This document shows positions 26,548 to 35,168 of a stretch of 64,000 bases of DNA, in pieces. The position numbers were made by a program, and so were the translations under genes. A model generated the notes under the pieces. That model saw only the letters and a program-made list of their open reading frames with translations, made no database searches and had not been told where the DNA came from. The stretch is from Encephalitozoon hellem ATCC 50504 (taxonomy: Eukaryota > Microsporidia > Unikaryonidae): positions 173,617-237,616 of the forward strand of contig NC_018480.1 of the NCBI RefSeq assembly GCF_000277815.2. The letters are read 5' to 3'. Position 1 is the first letter of the stretch. Every line of letters begins with the position of its first letter.

Positions 26548-27204
26548 TCAGGAAAAAATCAGAAAAATATCAATAAAGATTTGAACAACTATTGTTCCAA
26601 TGAAGATTATGGGTGCCCTAATGCTTGACATAAGCCATATCTTTATCACGTCCCCCACCACCCAGCAAAAGTAAACCTCCTTAGGTGATCTCTTGGGTTC
26701 CCTTTTTTGATTTTCAGGATTTTTTTCTTCTCTCTCAAGTATCAGCTGGAAAAGATTAACAGCTATTTCAAGAGCCGATGAAAACCTTCCGCAATGCTCA
26801 TAAGTCCCGTAGAGAGCACCATACAGATTTATGAAAAAGATAAAGATACACACCATCCCCAGAACACTTCCTTTGACCCCATACTTTCTGTAGAGTAGTC
26901 TTGTTGTCCTGTTTCCGAGTATCCTTGCCTCGTAAGTGCTTAGTGGCCTCCTGTTCATGGTTATCAGAAACATGTGGAGTAGAATTGCAAAGACATATTG
27001 TGCTAAGAGAAACCCAGAGTATTTTTCAAAGCTGTAATGAAATACCTTGAGTATATTCGACATTATGAAGAAGGTTGAAATAAGCGGGGATAGGAGAATA
27101 TCTCTTGAGAGTATCTGTGGAATGTATCCGATCACTGGAGAAACAACAAATCCGATATATACTAAAGGATTGCCTGTGCTAAATAGTTTTGCTGGATTCA
27201 TCAT
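26548..27204 (-). CDS. PQ-loop membrane protein (SLC66A2/Any1-like)
   Basis: 218 aa from the ATG at 27204; the frame to 27240 begins with TTG. About seven hydrophobic segments. The first PQ loop is intact (VVSPVIGYIPQIL, then FIMSNILKVFHYS), while the second reads FQ (ALEIAVNLFQLIL). The end, VVGDVIKIWLM, then QIFIDIFLI, matches the WxxGDxxK and Q..VD blocks of PQLC1/SLC66A2 and yeast Any1, endosome/Golgi proteins linked to phospholipid asymmetry. An unusual charged insert (EREEKNPENQKREPKRSPKE) sits before the last helices. Confidence 0.7.
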   Translation of the reverse strand: MMNPAKLFSTGNPLVYIGFVVSPVIGYIPQILSRDILLSPLISTFFIMSNILKVFHYSFEKYSGFLLAQYVFAILLHMFLITMNRRPLSTYEARILGNRTTRLLYRKYGVKGSVLGMVCIFIFFINLYGALYGTYEHCGRFSSALEIAVNLFQLILEREEKNPENQKREPKRSPKEVYFCWVVGDVIKIWLMSSIRAPIIFIGTIVVQIFIDIFLIFS

Positions 27205-27291
27205 GTTTTGAGGATAAACAAATATATGGGTGGAAATCAATAAATATCTAGATATTTAGAATCAAACAAACATATCCGGTTATGATCCCTG

Positions 27292-28170
27292 ATGGTAAAG
27301 GAAATAGTAAAAAATAAGATTTTAGAAATGTCTGGAAACAGCAACAGATCGGACGTCTCCTTTCTCCTGGATTATAATCTAGATGGAGGCAAGGAGCTGA
27401 GATACAAAGCGTACATCCATGTTCTAAAAGAGCTAAAAGGTGAGATGTGTGAAAAGAATCTTATCGCAGGATATTCTATAGAATTGCTACAAGCAGCATT
27501 GTTGATTGTCGATGACCTAATGGACAATTCTGAAATAAGAAGGGGTAGGCCGTGCTATTATCTTAAAAGAGGAGCCAAGACACTCAAAGATGCTTTTTTT
27601 CTTCTAGCAGCTATAAGAAACCTGCTGGACGAAAAAGCAAGGAGTGCCTATTCAGGCCCAGTATTAAAAACCTGTCTTGGACAAACACACGATACAATCA
27701 GAAAAACGAGGTCAGAGTACAATATTGAGACATATACGGCCATAGCGGAGAGCAAAACAGGCGCGTATACTTTCTACCTACCCACGATTCTTGGATATGT
27801 ATCTGCCAGAAAGAAAGAGCCTAGCCGCCTTTGGGACTTTTGCAATCTTGGAGCCTTGATCTTCCAGATGCAAGATGATTATCTGAACTTCCTTCCAGAA
27901 AAGTCTGCGAAGTCGATGAATGATCTTGAGGAGATGAAGTGCACCTGGTTTACCTCAAAGATATCACACATGGAAGGTCCTTCTATTGAAAAGTACTTTT
28001 CAGAGGGGGTGGTGTCTCCGGATCTGGTTAGTATCGTCAAAGGTCTCTTTAAAGAGTATTTCCTTAATCTTGACGAGTTATTGGATAAGCTTATTTCCAT
28101 GACCAACGAAGATGAGAAGACAGTGCTAGATGTCTTCATTTCCTTTCTTGAGTCAAGAAGAAACTTTTGA
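27292..28170 (+). CDS. Short-chain prenyl diphosphate synthase (FPP/GGPP synthase)
   Basis: 292 aa, about 50 shorter than yeast farnesyl diphosphate synthase. The first Asp-rich motif DDLMD lies in LLIVDDLMDNSEIRRGRP (about residue 80). The second reads DDYLN instead of DDxxD within FQMQDDYLNF. The catalytic Lys/Thr segment ESKTGAYTF is present. The enzyme condenses IPP with allylic diphosphates. The residues at -5 and -4 before the first motif are Ala-Leu, not the aromatic pair of animal FPP synthases, so a C20 or longer product is possible. Product length is open. Confidence 0.88.
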   Translation: MVKEIVKNKILEMSGNSNRSDVSFLLDYNLDGGKELRYKAYIHVLKELKGEMCEKNLIAGYSIELLQAALLIVDDLMDNSEIRRGRPCYYLKRGAKTLKDAFFLLAAIRNLLDEKARSAYSGPVLKTCLGQTHDTIRKTRSEYNIETYTAIAESKTGAYTFYLPTILGYVSARKKEPSRLWDFCNLGALIFQMQDDYLNFLPEKSAKSMNDLEEMKCTWFTSKISHMEGPSIEKYFSEGVVSPDLVSIVKGLFKEYFLNLDELLDKLISMTNEDEKTVLDVFISFLESRRNF

Positions 28171-28295
28171 CGGGGCATGGCCCAGGTGTTTGAGATACTT
28201 TTTGAGTCTTTTGAAAGGCTGAATGACTTGGGAAGTCTCATTACTTATCAGCTAGAGTGCGTTTTTATTTATTGAGAGCGTACAAACCCCCTAGC

Positions 28296-29678
28296 ATGAA
28301 CTCTAATTTTTTCAATCAGCAGAACAAAGATGACAATAATCAGAAAAACCCATTTTTGAATACACCTTTCGGGTCTCAGCAAAGTACATTTGGAAATCAG
28401 ATGAACAAGCCAAGTATATTTGGAGGGCAGTCTCAGCAGACGAGTGCATTTGGAGCTCAGCCTACGGGTGGGATATTCAATCCTACATCATCAACAGGGT
28501 TTGGTGGCGGTGGGCAGGGCTTTTCTGCACAAGGATTTCTGAATAAGCAAGCACCGAGCACTGGGTTCGGCACCCAACAGCCTCAAGCATCAACCTCTTT
28601 ATTTGGAAAGCCTGGAAACCTCCAATCTGGTGGAAACACCTCAATTTTTGGAGGGCAAAGCACACTTCAGCCATCTGAGAACCCGTTCAAGCCCCATGCA
28701 GCTTCTCCATCTCCATCCAGCGGTTTTGGAACACAGCAACCAAATAATACATTCGGAACACAATTCCAATCGCAGGCAGGAAGCACTTTTGGAACCCAAC
28801 TAGGAAATGCCAATCAATCATCTAATCCATTTGCAAGCCCGATACAAAATCCTCTCTCTGGTGGGATAAGATCTACTCAGGATCAAGGAAATGCAGAGTC
28901 CTCAGGAATGATTCATGGAGGAGGGTTTGGAACTTTACAGTCTGCATCAGGAACTCAGAGTCTAGGTCCTCAAGTGCAGCAAGCTGCGCCAAGTAACCAG
29001 CAGACTACGAATCCATTCTCAAACCCTGCACAGACAATACCACCCACCCTTGGAACGCAACAAAACACCTCGTCTCCGTTTTCTTCGATGCAAGAATCTC
29101 AGACTCAGACCAGCGGAATATTTCCTTCGGCAACAGCGCCTCAGGGCTCTGAGCCCACATCCCAAGGAACAGAAGTAAGGGATGCAGTTTCTAACAGGAA
29201 GCCAAGGGCATCTGCCTCTGTATTCAACCAGGCGGTGGGGGAGAAAGGAGTAAGTTTTATGCAAATGACACTAGGAGAAATCATACAACAGCAGACAAGA
29301 AAGCTTGAGGAGAATATAAAGGTTTTCAAGGAGAAAGCAAAGGAGGTTTTCGAGCAGGACGAAAGAATAATCAGGTCTCTAAATAATTATAAACTGATAA
29401 GAAACAGAATTGAAGAAGAGGAACGTGTGATTGCAGAAACAGAGGAGAACGTAGAGTTTTTTGAAAAATGGCTTTGCAACTTCCAGGAAGAGGTTCCTGA
29501 AGGGGCTGGGGATGAGCTTCTAATGTGCATCAAAGAATTTGAAAGAGTATGCGACAAATATAACAAGACCATTGAAACACTTAAAGACGAGGAGGATGAG
29601 GTTATGTGCCTGGTTAACGAAAACTATAATCTTATTACTACCATTGAAGAAAAACTCGAGATTCTCGAAAAGTACTGA
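28296..29678 (+). CDS. NSP1: FG nucleoporin NSP1/Nup62
   Basis: 460 aa from the ATG at 28296; the frame to 28257 starts with GTG. Residues 1-310 are Gln/Asn/Ser-rich with about 15-20 FG motifs (GFGTQ, IFGGQ, TFGTQ types) forming the pore's permeability barrier. The C terminus (about 330-460) is the Nsp1 coiled coil (MQMTLGEIIQQQTRKLEENI, then a long Lys/Glu helix) that assembles with Nup49/57 orthologues. It stands alone, without gene neighbours of the same complex. Confidence 0.9.
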   Translation: MNSNFFNQQNKDDNNQKNPFLNTPFGSQQSTFGNQMNKPSIFGGQSQQTSAFGAQPTGGIFNPTSSTGFGGGGQGFSAQGFLNKQAPSTGFGTQQPQASTSLFGKPGNLQSGGNTSIFGGQSTLQPSENPFKPHAASPSPSSGFGTQQPNNTFGTQFQSQAGSTFGTQLGNANQSSNPFASPIQNPLSGGIRSTQDQGNAESSGMIHGGGFGTLQSASGTQSLGPQVQQAAPSNQQTTNPFSNPAQTIPPTLGTQQNTSSPFSSMQESQTQTSGIFPSATAPQGSEPTSQGTEVRDAVSNRKPRASASVFNQAVGEKGVSFMQMTLGEIIQQQTRKLEENIKVFKEKAKEVFEQDERIIRSLNNYKLIRNRIEEEERVIAETEENVEFFEKWLCNFQEEVPEGAGDELLMCIKEFERVCDKYNKTIETLKDEEDEVMCLVNENYNLITTIEEKLEILEKY

Positions 29679-29810
29679 ATAAATCTGTTTTTGTGTTCTT
29701 ATGCGAGAGTTTTTCTGCAGTTGGAATCTGGATGCGGGTATGTGATTCCTCTTTTTAACCGATTTTTCTAGAACTTTCAAAGGATAAAACAGGTATTAGT
29801 TCTGGCCCTC

Positions 29811-31784
29811 ATGGAGTTTATTGGGATTGACATTGGGAACTACAAGACGGTGATCGCGTCCTCCAAGGACAATGGAAAAGTATACGGAGATGAGCAGGGA
29901 AAGAGATCCATAAAGACCATTATGGAGCTCAGCACGCCGATCCGCAGATTTGGAAATGGGGTGACCAATGATACGGAGAGTACTCTCGAGGTGAGAAGCA
30001 GGAGCTTTAGGGACTTTCTTTCTGACAAGAAGGGATGGGGAGATCTTGCAATGTTTATGAAGTATCTTGACAGGGTTGTGAAAAAGAACACGCCTACACA
30101 TCCTCCAATATGCATGACTGTTCCTGTGTATTTCAAAGAAAAGGAAAGAAGAATACTGATGGACATTGCAAGTGCCGTTGACTTTAAGCTCGAAGGACTG
30201 ATTGTAGATGTATCTGCGATGGGAATGTTTGGATGCGTTAGGAGGGAGAGCATGCCTAATGAGTTCCTTTTGCTTGATTTTGGGTTTTCCAAGACGACGG
30301 CAGGGCTCTTTAGCTTTGAAAAGAACGTATTTAAGCCTCTATATGTGAAGGCTATGAAGGTAGGATCTATGCAGTTCGATGAAAAGTTGATTGACATTAT
30401 TGTTGAAAAGCATTCCCTGGAGAGAAATAAGCTGGTTCGGGAAAAGATCAAGAGAAACCTTGATAAGATCAAAACAACCTTGAACTCTACAAGAAACTGC
30501 AGCATCCAGCTTTTTATTACCGAGAATCCTTTGGAAGTTTCAGTTTCGCAGGATGAGTATAGGAAGGCGGTTGAAGCATACCTAAATGAGCTTAACGAAT
30601 TTGTCGATTCTGTCATTGAGGAGACGAAGTTTAGCGGAGTAACTGAGGTTATTGGGGGAAACTCGATCTCATTTCTAATCAAAGAGATGTTGAATGGAAA
30701 GTTTGAGTGCCAAGCCACGTTAGATGTCTCTGAATCAGCAGCTATCGGAGCAGCACTTGGAATGGCATGCAGGTCCTTGAGGGCTAGATACTTACTCCAT
30801 GACATTGTCGGGAGGGAGGTCTCCATAAGAATTCAAGGAGAGGACGTAAATCCGACAGTAATATTTAGTCCTACGGAACTAGTTGAAGGGAACCCAAAGA
30901 TAGTTACATACAATAGGAAGGGAAGCTTCACAATAGAAATTCTGGAGGATGGCGAAGTTGTTTCAACTCTAGAGGTTGAAAAACCCGAGACTGACGAGGC
31001 GAAGGCGATTCATGTGTCTTTTTCTATAGGAAAGTTTGGGACGATCTGTGTGAATTCAGTGGAATGTGAGGAGACCATAGACTACAGGTACAAGCCATTT
31101 AAGATGTCTGAGATTGACATTGATGACATCAAGGCACTAGAAGCGAAGTATAGAAATGAGGAACTGGGTCTCGAAAGAATAGGAGGGATGAGAAATGAAT
31201 TAGAAACTATGGCAGTCGGGCTTGGAGATGTTTTGTACAACAAGTTTAACAAGATAATAACTGAAGAAGAGCTGAATTCAGTCAAGGAAATAGCTATGGA
31301 CCTATTTGACATGCCCCAATCTGAAACGGTAGGGCAGGAAGAAGAAGTCAGGAATGGTATTCTATCCAAACTTGAATTTGTATCTAAGAAGCTTGTTGAT
31401 TACAAGGATAGCATTATTGAAGATCTTGAGAAGCATAGGGATACGATTAACGAGTTTAGAAAGGAACACTCGAAGGTCTTTACTCCCAGCATCTACAAGC
31501 TTCAGGGACTCCTTTACAAGTTGGACGAGTTTATCAAGAGCTTTGACCTGAATTTGTTCAATGTAGAATCGTTTGATGAAAACTTCATAACAGAAGTCAG
31601 ACGTGATATTCAGAAGTATCTGGAAAAGGCTAAGGCTGAGGTTGAGGAAAAAAGAAAAGAGGCTGAAGAAAAGGAAAAAAAGGAGAGGGATAGTAAAGAG
31701 AAATCCGAAGAAGATGTCAAGGGTGCGCCTTCAGACAAAGAAGATGATAATGAAGAATCCGATGTTGCAAGTATCGACGAATAA
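29811..31784 (+). CDS. Hsp110/SSE-type Hsp70 co-chaperone
   Basis: 657 aa. The N-terminal actin-like ATPase domain (GIDIGNYKTVIA; LLLDFGFSKTTAGLF; EVIGGNSISFLIKEML) has the altered phosphate loops seen in Hsp110. A beta domain follows from about 380, then a long helical extension and a Lys/Glu-rich tail (about 600-657). Hsp110 proteins are nucleotide-exchange factors for Hsp70 and hold unfolded clients. The end lacks an ER retention signal (it ends SIDE), so a cytosolic Sse1 role is favoured over Lhs1. CCC precedes the ATG. Confidence 0.88.
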   Translation: MEFIGIDIGNYKTVIASSKDNGKVYGDEQGKRSIKTIMELSTPIRRFGNGVTNDTESTLEVRSRSFRDFLSDKKGWGDLAMFMKYLDRVVKKNTPTHPPICMTVPVYFKEKERRILMDIASAVDFKLEGLIVDVSAMGMFGCVRRESMPNEFLLLDFGFSKTTAGLFSFEKNVFKPLYVKAMKVGSMQFDEKLIDIIVEKHSLERNKLVREKIKRNLDKIKTTLNSTRNCSIQLFITENPLEVSVSQDEYRKAVEAYLNELNEFVDSVIEETKFSGVTEVIGGNSISFLIKEMLNGKFECQATLDVSESAAIGAALGMACRSLRARYLLHDIVGREVSIRIQGEDVNPTVIFSPTELVEGNPKIVTYNRKGSFTIEILEDGEVVSTLEVEKPETDEAKAIHVSFSIGKFGTICVNSVECEETIDYRYKPFKMSEIDIDDIKALEAKYRNEELGLERIGGMRNELETMAVGLGDVLYNKFNKIITEEELNSVKEIAMDLFDMPQSETVGQEEEVRNGILSKLEFVSKKLVDYKDSIIEDLEKHRDTINEFRKEHSKVFTPSIYKLQGLLYKLDEFIKSFDLNLFNVESFDENFITEVRRDIQKYLEKAKAEVEEKRKEAEEKEKKERDSKEKSEEDVKGAPSDKEDDNEESDVASIDE

Positions 31785-31834
31785 AATACCGACATAATCT
31801 GTTTTATTAGCTTTTCTTTGATTTCTGCATAATC

Positions 31835-32530
31835 TTAAGAAGGCTGCTTGGACTCTGCAAACATTTCTCCCTTCTCATCGAAGCTGAAGTAGTTCTTTCT
31901 TATAAGGCTCTGGTACATTTTCAAAGTTGTAGTGAATACTAGGCCTGCCAGCAGAAGCATGATTCCCCCAAGCAGGGCTCTTGTTCCGAAGTCCCTACTT
32001 ATAGGAAGGTTTTCCTCTTCCTCCTTTGGGATGATCTTTTCTTTGATGTTGAAATTGATTATTTTCCTTTTTCCGTCATCAATAACCCTCTTCTTTATGA
32101 GAAAAAGATCTCTGTATCTCCTGCGGTCAACGCTGTTGCGCTCCAAGGTGTTTACAATCTTGCTGTGAAGGTCGGGGCTCATGTCTGCCATCTCTCGATG
32201 AATCAAGTCACTGATATTTTCAGGGTTGATTTTGAACTTTCCGATTCTTAACGACTTGATGGTACCTGCAGGAGAATCAGCCTTGTTTGGGGCCAGGTTG
32301 GAAAGGTCAAGCTCCCTGTTTTTTCTATCGCTAATCGTTTCTCCCATAAAGTTACTTCCCCTACCCTCAAGTGCACTTGATTCACTAATGGATATCATTG
32401 AGGACTCACCATTGTAGTCTGAGTAAGTGTCTCCATTGCCAATTCTGTCTATGTATGGAACAATGCTGTGGTTGTAGTACTCTGCAATTGCAACGGCCGG
32501 GCCAAATGTTAGAAAGATATTAAACAGCAT
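31835..32530 (-). CDS. Type I membrane protein, unknown
   Basis: 231 aa from the ATG at 32530 (the frame to 32542 starts with GTG). An N-terminal signal peptide (MLFNIFLTFGPAVAIA, probable cut after residue 16), a long lumenal or extracellular region with N-glycosylation sequons (NHS near the N terminus, NGE not counted), and one C-terminal membrane helix (about 187-207, ALLGGIMLLLAGLVFTTTL), then a short cytoplasmic tail. No family recognised. TGAAACA lies 36 bp before the ATG (32566-32572). First of three co-directional small membrane-protein genes. Confidence 0.65.
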   Translation of the reverse strand: MLFNIFLTFGPAVAIAEYYNHSIVPYIDRIGNGDTYSDYNGESSMISISESSALEGRGSNFMGETISDRKNRELDLSNLAPNKADSPAGTIKSLRIGKFKINPENISDLIHREMADMSPDLHSKIVNTLERNSVDRRRYRDLFLIKKRVIDDGKRKIINFNIKEKIIPKEEEENLPISRDFGTRALLGGIMLLLAGLVFTTTLKMYQSLIRKNYFSFDEKGEMFAESKQPS

Positions 32531-32565
32531 TTTCTGATTCACCTCATCAGTATTTTAAATAGTGC

Positions 32566-32572
32566 TGAAACA
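32566..32572 (+). promoter_or_regulatory. TGAAACA site 36 bp upstream of a membrane-protein gene
   Basis: Exact Ste12-type TGAAACA on the plus strand; the downstream gene is on the minus strand. A like-placed copy at 32983-32989 lies 37 bp before the next gene of the cluster. Confidence 0.25.
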
Positions 32573-32631
32573 CTGGATCTAAAGCAGTTTCACATCTGAG
32601 AGCAAGGTTACAACTATTATCAAAGAATTCT

Positions 32632-32946
32632 TTAATTCCTGTTCTTCAGCCCAGAAATAGGCCCTTTCACGGGCAGTAGATCTGAGTGCTTCCCCTTTAG
32701 GAAATGGTCGGCAGATATTTTAAAAGGATTTAGCCCACTTCTAGATACTAGGCTACTTCCAGGTTGATCCGCGCCTTCTCCTCCATTTGAATCAGATCCG
32801 CTTTCCGATGGCATAGCCATATCGCTTCCTCCTATACCTTTTATATGGGGAATATCAATAGACTTTTGCTGGTTGTTCATCAAGGACACACCAAGTGTCA
32901 TTATGGAGACAACCAGCGTCAGTAAATTTACTATGAAGCCTATCAT
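32632..32946 (-). CDS. Small N-terminally anchored membrane protein, unknown
   Basis: 104 aa. One N-terminal hydrophobic helix (about 2-22, MIGFIVNLLTLVVSIMTLGV) acts as signal anchor or signal peptide. The rest is polar, rich in Ser/Gly (GGSDMAMPSESGSDSNGGEG). No motif or family recognised. It sits between the type I membrane protein and the Sec20-like gene, all minus strand. Confidence 0.55.
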   Translation of the reverse strand: MIGFIVNLLTLVVSIMTLGVSLMNNQQKSIDIPHIKGIGGSDMAMPSESGSDSNGGEGADQPGSSLVSRSGLNPFKISADHFLKGKHSDLLPVKGPISGLKNRN

Positions 32947-32982
32947 TGATCTTTTGATTCCTTTAAATTTAAATACTGCGAA

Positions 32983-32989
32983 TGAAACA
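32983..32989 (+). promoter_or_regulatory. TGAAACA site 37 bp upstream of the 104-aa protein gene
   Basis: Exact TGAAACA in a 48-bp intergenic gap, same orientation and nearly the same distance from its gene as the copy at 32566-32572. Regulatory use is inferred. Confidence 0.25.
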
Positions 32990-32994
32990 AAGCC

Positions 32995-33492
32995 TCAGCC
33001 AGTTGAAACAAATTTGTCAAACAGTATCAACATACAAACTAGTATGAATATTAAGAGAGCGGCCAATACTAGAAACACCTCGGTTCTCTCCTGTCTTTGG
33101 TTCTCTTTTAGCTTTCTTCTGGTATCTACTAGGGCCTTCTCGATATCACTGCTCGTGTAATTTAATCCCATAAGCTTCAGGGTGCTTTTACCCAGTATCT
33201 GCTGATTGGTATCAGCCTTTCCTATTTGTCTATGGACGAGTTTTACTGTGCTCTCAAGCTCATCAAGGTTCTCGGCATTCTCAGAAATGTCTTTGTGTTC
33301 TTGAGCGACTTTATAGAGTTTGTCTCTCCAGTCCCTGACCTTGCTTTTAGCCGAGTCATCATATTTTCCCTTTTCATAGAGATCCTTTTCGTAGTCCCTT
33401 ACCATTGCTTGGACAAGAGATATATGCTTCTTCAGGTCCTCTTGGGAAGAAAACTCTGTTCTTGAAAGCTCTGTGTTTATCTTCTCCTCCAT
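32995..33492 (-). CDS. Sec20-like SNARE/tail-anchored protein
   Basis: 165 aa from the ATG at 33492; the longer frame to 33570 begins with TTG. Helical throughout: an N-terminal three-helix-like region, a SNARE-like heptad stretch (about 100-140, ILGKSTLKLMGLNYTSSDIE) and a C-terminal membrane anchor (VFLVLAALLIFILVCMLIL). The combination fits Sec20, the Qb-type SNARE of Golgi-to-ER traffic, but the SNARE core is weak. Use1 or another tail-anchored coiled-coil protein remains possible. Confidence 0.5.
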   Translation of the reverse strand: MEEKINTELSRTEFSSQEDLKKHISLVQAMVRDYEKDLYEKGKYDDSAKSKVRDWRDKLYKVAQEHKDISENAENLDELESTVKLVHRQIGKADTNQQILGKSTLKLMGLNYTSSDIEKALVDTRRKLKENQRQERTEVFLVLAALLIFILVCMLILFDKFVSTG

Positions 33493-33577
33493 CCTCGGGG
33501 TAAGGTGTACGAATAACACCCTAAGAAGAATTTCCGGGAAACAAACAGACGGTTTCGAAGAGACGTACAAGAAAGCC

Positions 33578-34978
33578 CTATTTATTTGCCATTGCCTCTT
33601 CCTGAGACTCTATTATTGCCTTCTTTTCTTGATCTGTGCCACGCCTTGATATCCGATCCAGAATGAAGTATTTGTAAACAAATAGCCCAGTAGTGACAGA
33701 GGCAAAGCATATATTTACAAAGAAGAACATCTTGTAGTTTGCTGCTCTGTCTTCAATGGGAATGTCCTTTCCCTTCATCTTATCCTCGGAGAAAAGGTTC
33801 CCAAATACAAGAGTGGTAGCAAGAGACCCGAGGGCTGTAAAGGTTCCATGATAGATCATCTGCGAAGTAGATTTGAGGTGCGGCGGGCACAGGTTCATCG
33901 CTAGCTGGACTGCAGATGGCTGTAATAGCCCGAAGTACATTCCCCTCGTGAGTTCAATAAGGCAGCTATACAGAAACACATGCGGGTCATTGTAATCTAA
34001 CAGGAAATAGCATCCAACCCTGAATATCTGGAATAGCTGGGCAATGAAAAATGGCCAGACTAGTCCAATCCTTTTGCTTATTGCTGGAAAGTGATAGAGC
34101 ATCACAACCTCGAAAACCATTCCACAAAAGGTTGTTGTTGCCACGGGTGACTCATTGAAGAAGTTAACCAAGTATTGGAGCCAATTTGGCCAGGAAGAAG
34201 GGAGGTCGTATCCCTTGATCTGTAGCACATCTGTCAGGTACACTGTATGGTATATGGACAAGGCTTGCCTTGTTATTCCATTCAAAAGTATCATAAGTAT
34301 AAAGAACAAATAAGATCCATTTCTCATCAACTCCTTACAATTTGCCATTATGTCTCTTCTAGCAGTTCTCCCTTCGCTTGCAGGAGATTTGAGCAGTGAA
34401 AACACCAATATTGAAGACAGAGCTGTGGTCACCAGGGAGTAGTACCTCAGATTACCAAACTTAAAATCATCTCCAAACTTGATGCACTTCTCTATTACTT
34501 TGCAGGACAAGCCATAGCCTGCAGTTCCCCACAGCTTTTGCTTCCCATAGGCTCTAGCGCCTGCCTCAGGGATTCCGTTCAGATAATCCAGCACGGCCTT
34601 ATCAAGCAATGGGGGAATCCCATTGTTGAAGGCCATGTAAAGAAGAAGGTTCACCCAAAACATCCCTGGGAAGATGCCTATATAAGGCTCTATATAGAAT
34701 AGCTGAAGAAGAGCACATGTGAGAAGAAGGGCTCCAACTATAAATAGATGGGACCTCCCAAACTTGTCGTTCATTGTACCGATAAAGATATTAGTGAAAA
34801 ATATTGTTCCAAGCATGGGCCCCATATATTTTGCCAAATCCCCATCAGTAGCACCAAACTTCTTCTTGGCAAAGACGCCTCTAAACTGATGAAGAGTGTA
34901 ATACTGGAGGTTCACGAAAAAGTACAAAATTTTCGGTGTAATTAGAAACTTCCTGTTTATCTTTTTTATAGACTCCAT
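33578..34978 (-). CDS. MFS transporter, copy 1 of a tandem pair
   Basis: 466 aa, 12 predicted membrane segments. TMNDKFGRSHLF fits the MFS loop between helices 2 and 3. The stretch ARAYGKQKLWGTAGYGLS matches the R.WG..GFG block of the MFS_1-like/nucleoside-proton symporter branch. MFS proteins of this general kind have been reported as purine transporters in other microsporidia, so nucleotide or nucleoside theft from the host is plausible. The start is the ATG at 34978. Its closest visible relative is the neighbouring gene, with matching blocks throughout. Confidence 0.75.
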   Translation of the reverse strand: MESIKKINRKFLITPKILYFFVNLQYYTLHQFRGVFAKKKFGATDGDLAKYMGPMLGTIFFTNIFIGTMNDKFGRSHLFIVGALLLTCALLQLFYIEPYIGIFPGMFWVNLLLYMAFNNGIPPLLDKAVLDYLNGIPEAGARAYGKQKLWGTAGYGLSCKVIEKCIKFGDDFKFGNLRYYSLVTTALSSILVFSLLKSPASEGRTARRDIMANCKELMRNGSYLFFILMILLNGITRQALSIYHTVYLTDVLQIKGYDLPSSWPNWLQYLVNFFNESPVATTTFCGMVFEVVMLYHFPAISKRIGLVWPFFIAQLFQIFRVGCYFLLDYNDPHVFLYSCLIELTRGMYFGLLQPSAVQLAMNLCPPHLKSTSQMIYHGTFTALGSLATTLVFGNLFSEDKMKGKDIPIEDRAANYKMFFFVNICFASVTTGLFVYKYFILDRISRRGTDQEKKAIIESQEEAMANK

Positions 34979-35168
34979 CACTCACTAAACATGGATTTTT
35001 ATTTATAGATTTCTAGTAAATTAAATTTAATATATTTAAAGCGCATATCAATTTTACATTTGAGTCAAGTGTCCTTACATCAAATTAATTTTTGATATCG
35101 ACTCGGCCTTCGAAGTTGGATGTCCGACAGGGCTTATAGATCAAGAACCATTCCTGCTTTTACGAAAT

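Noticed and set aside
29840..30826. 328-codon minus-strand frame under the Hsp110 gene
   Set aside because: Fully antisense to a conserved chaperone gene; a codon-bias shadow.
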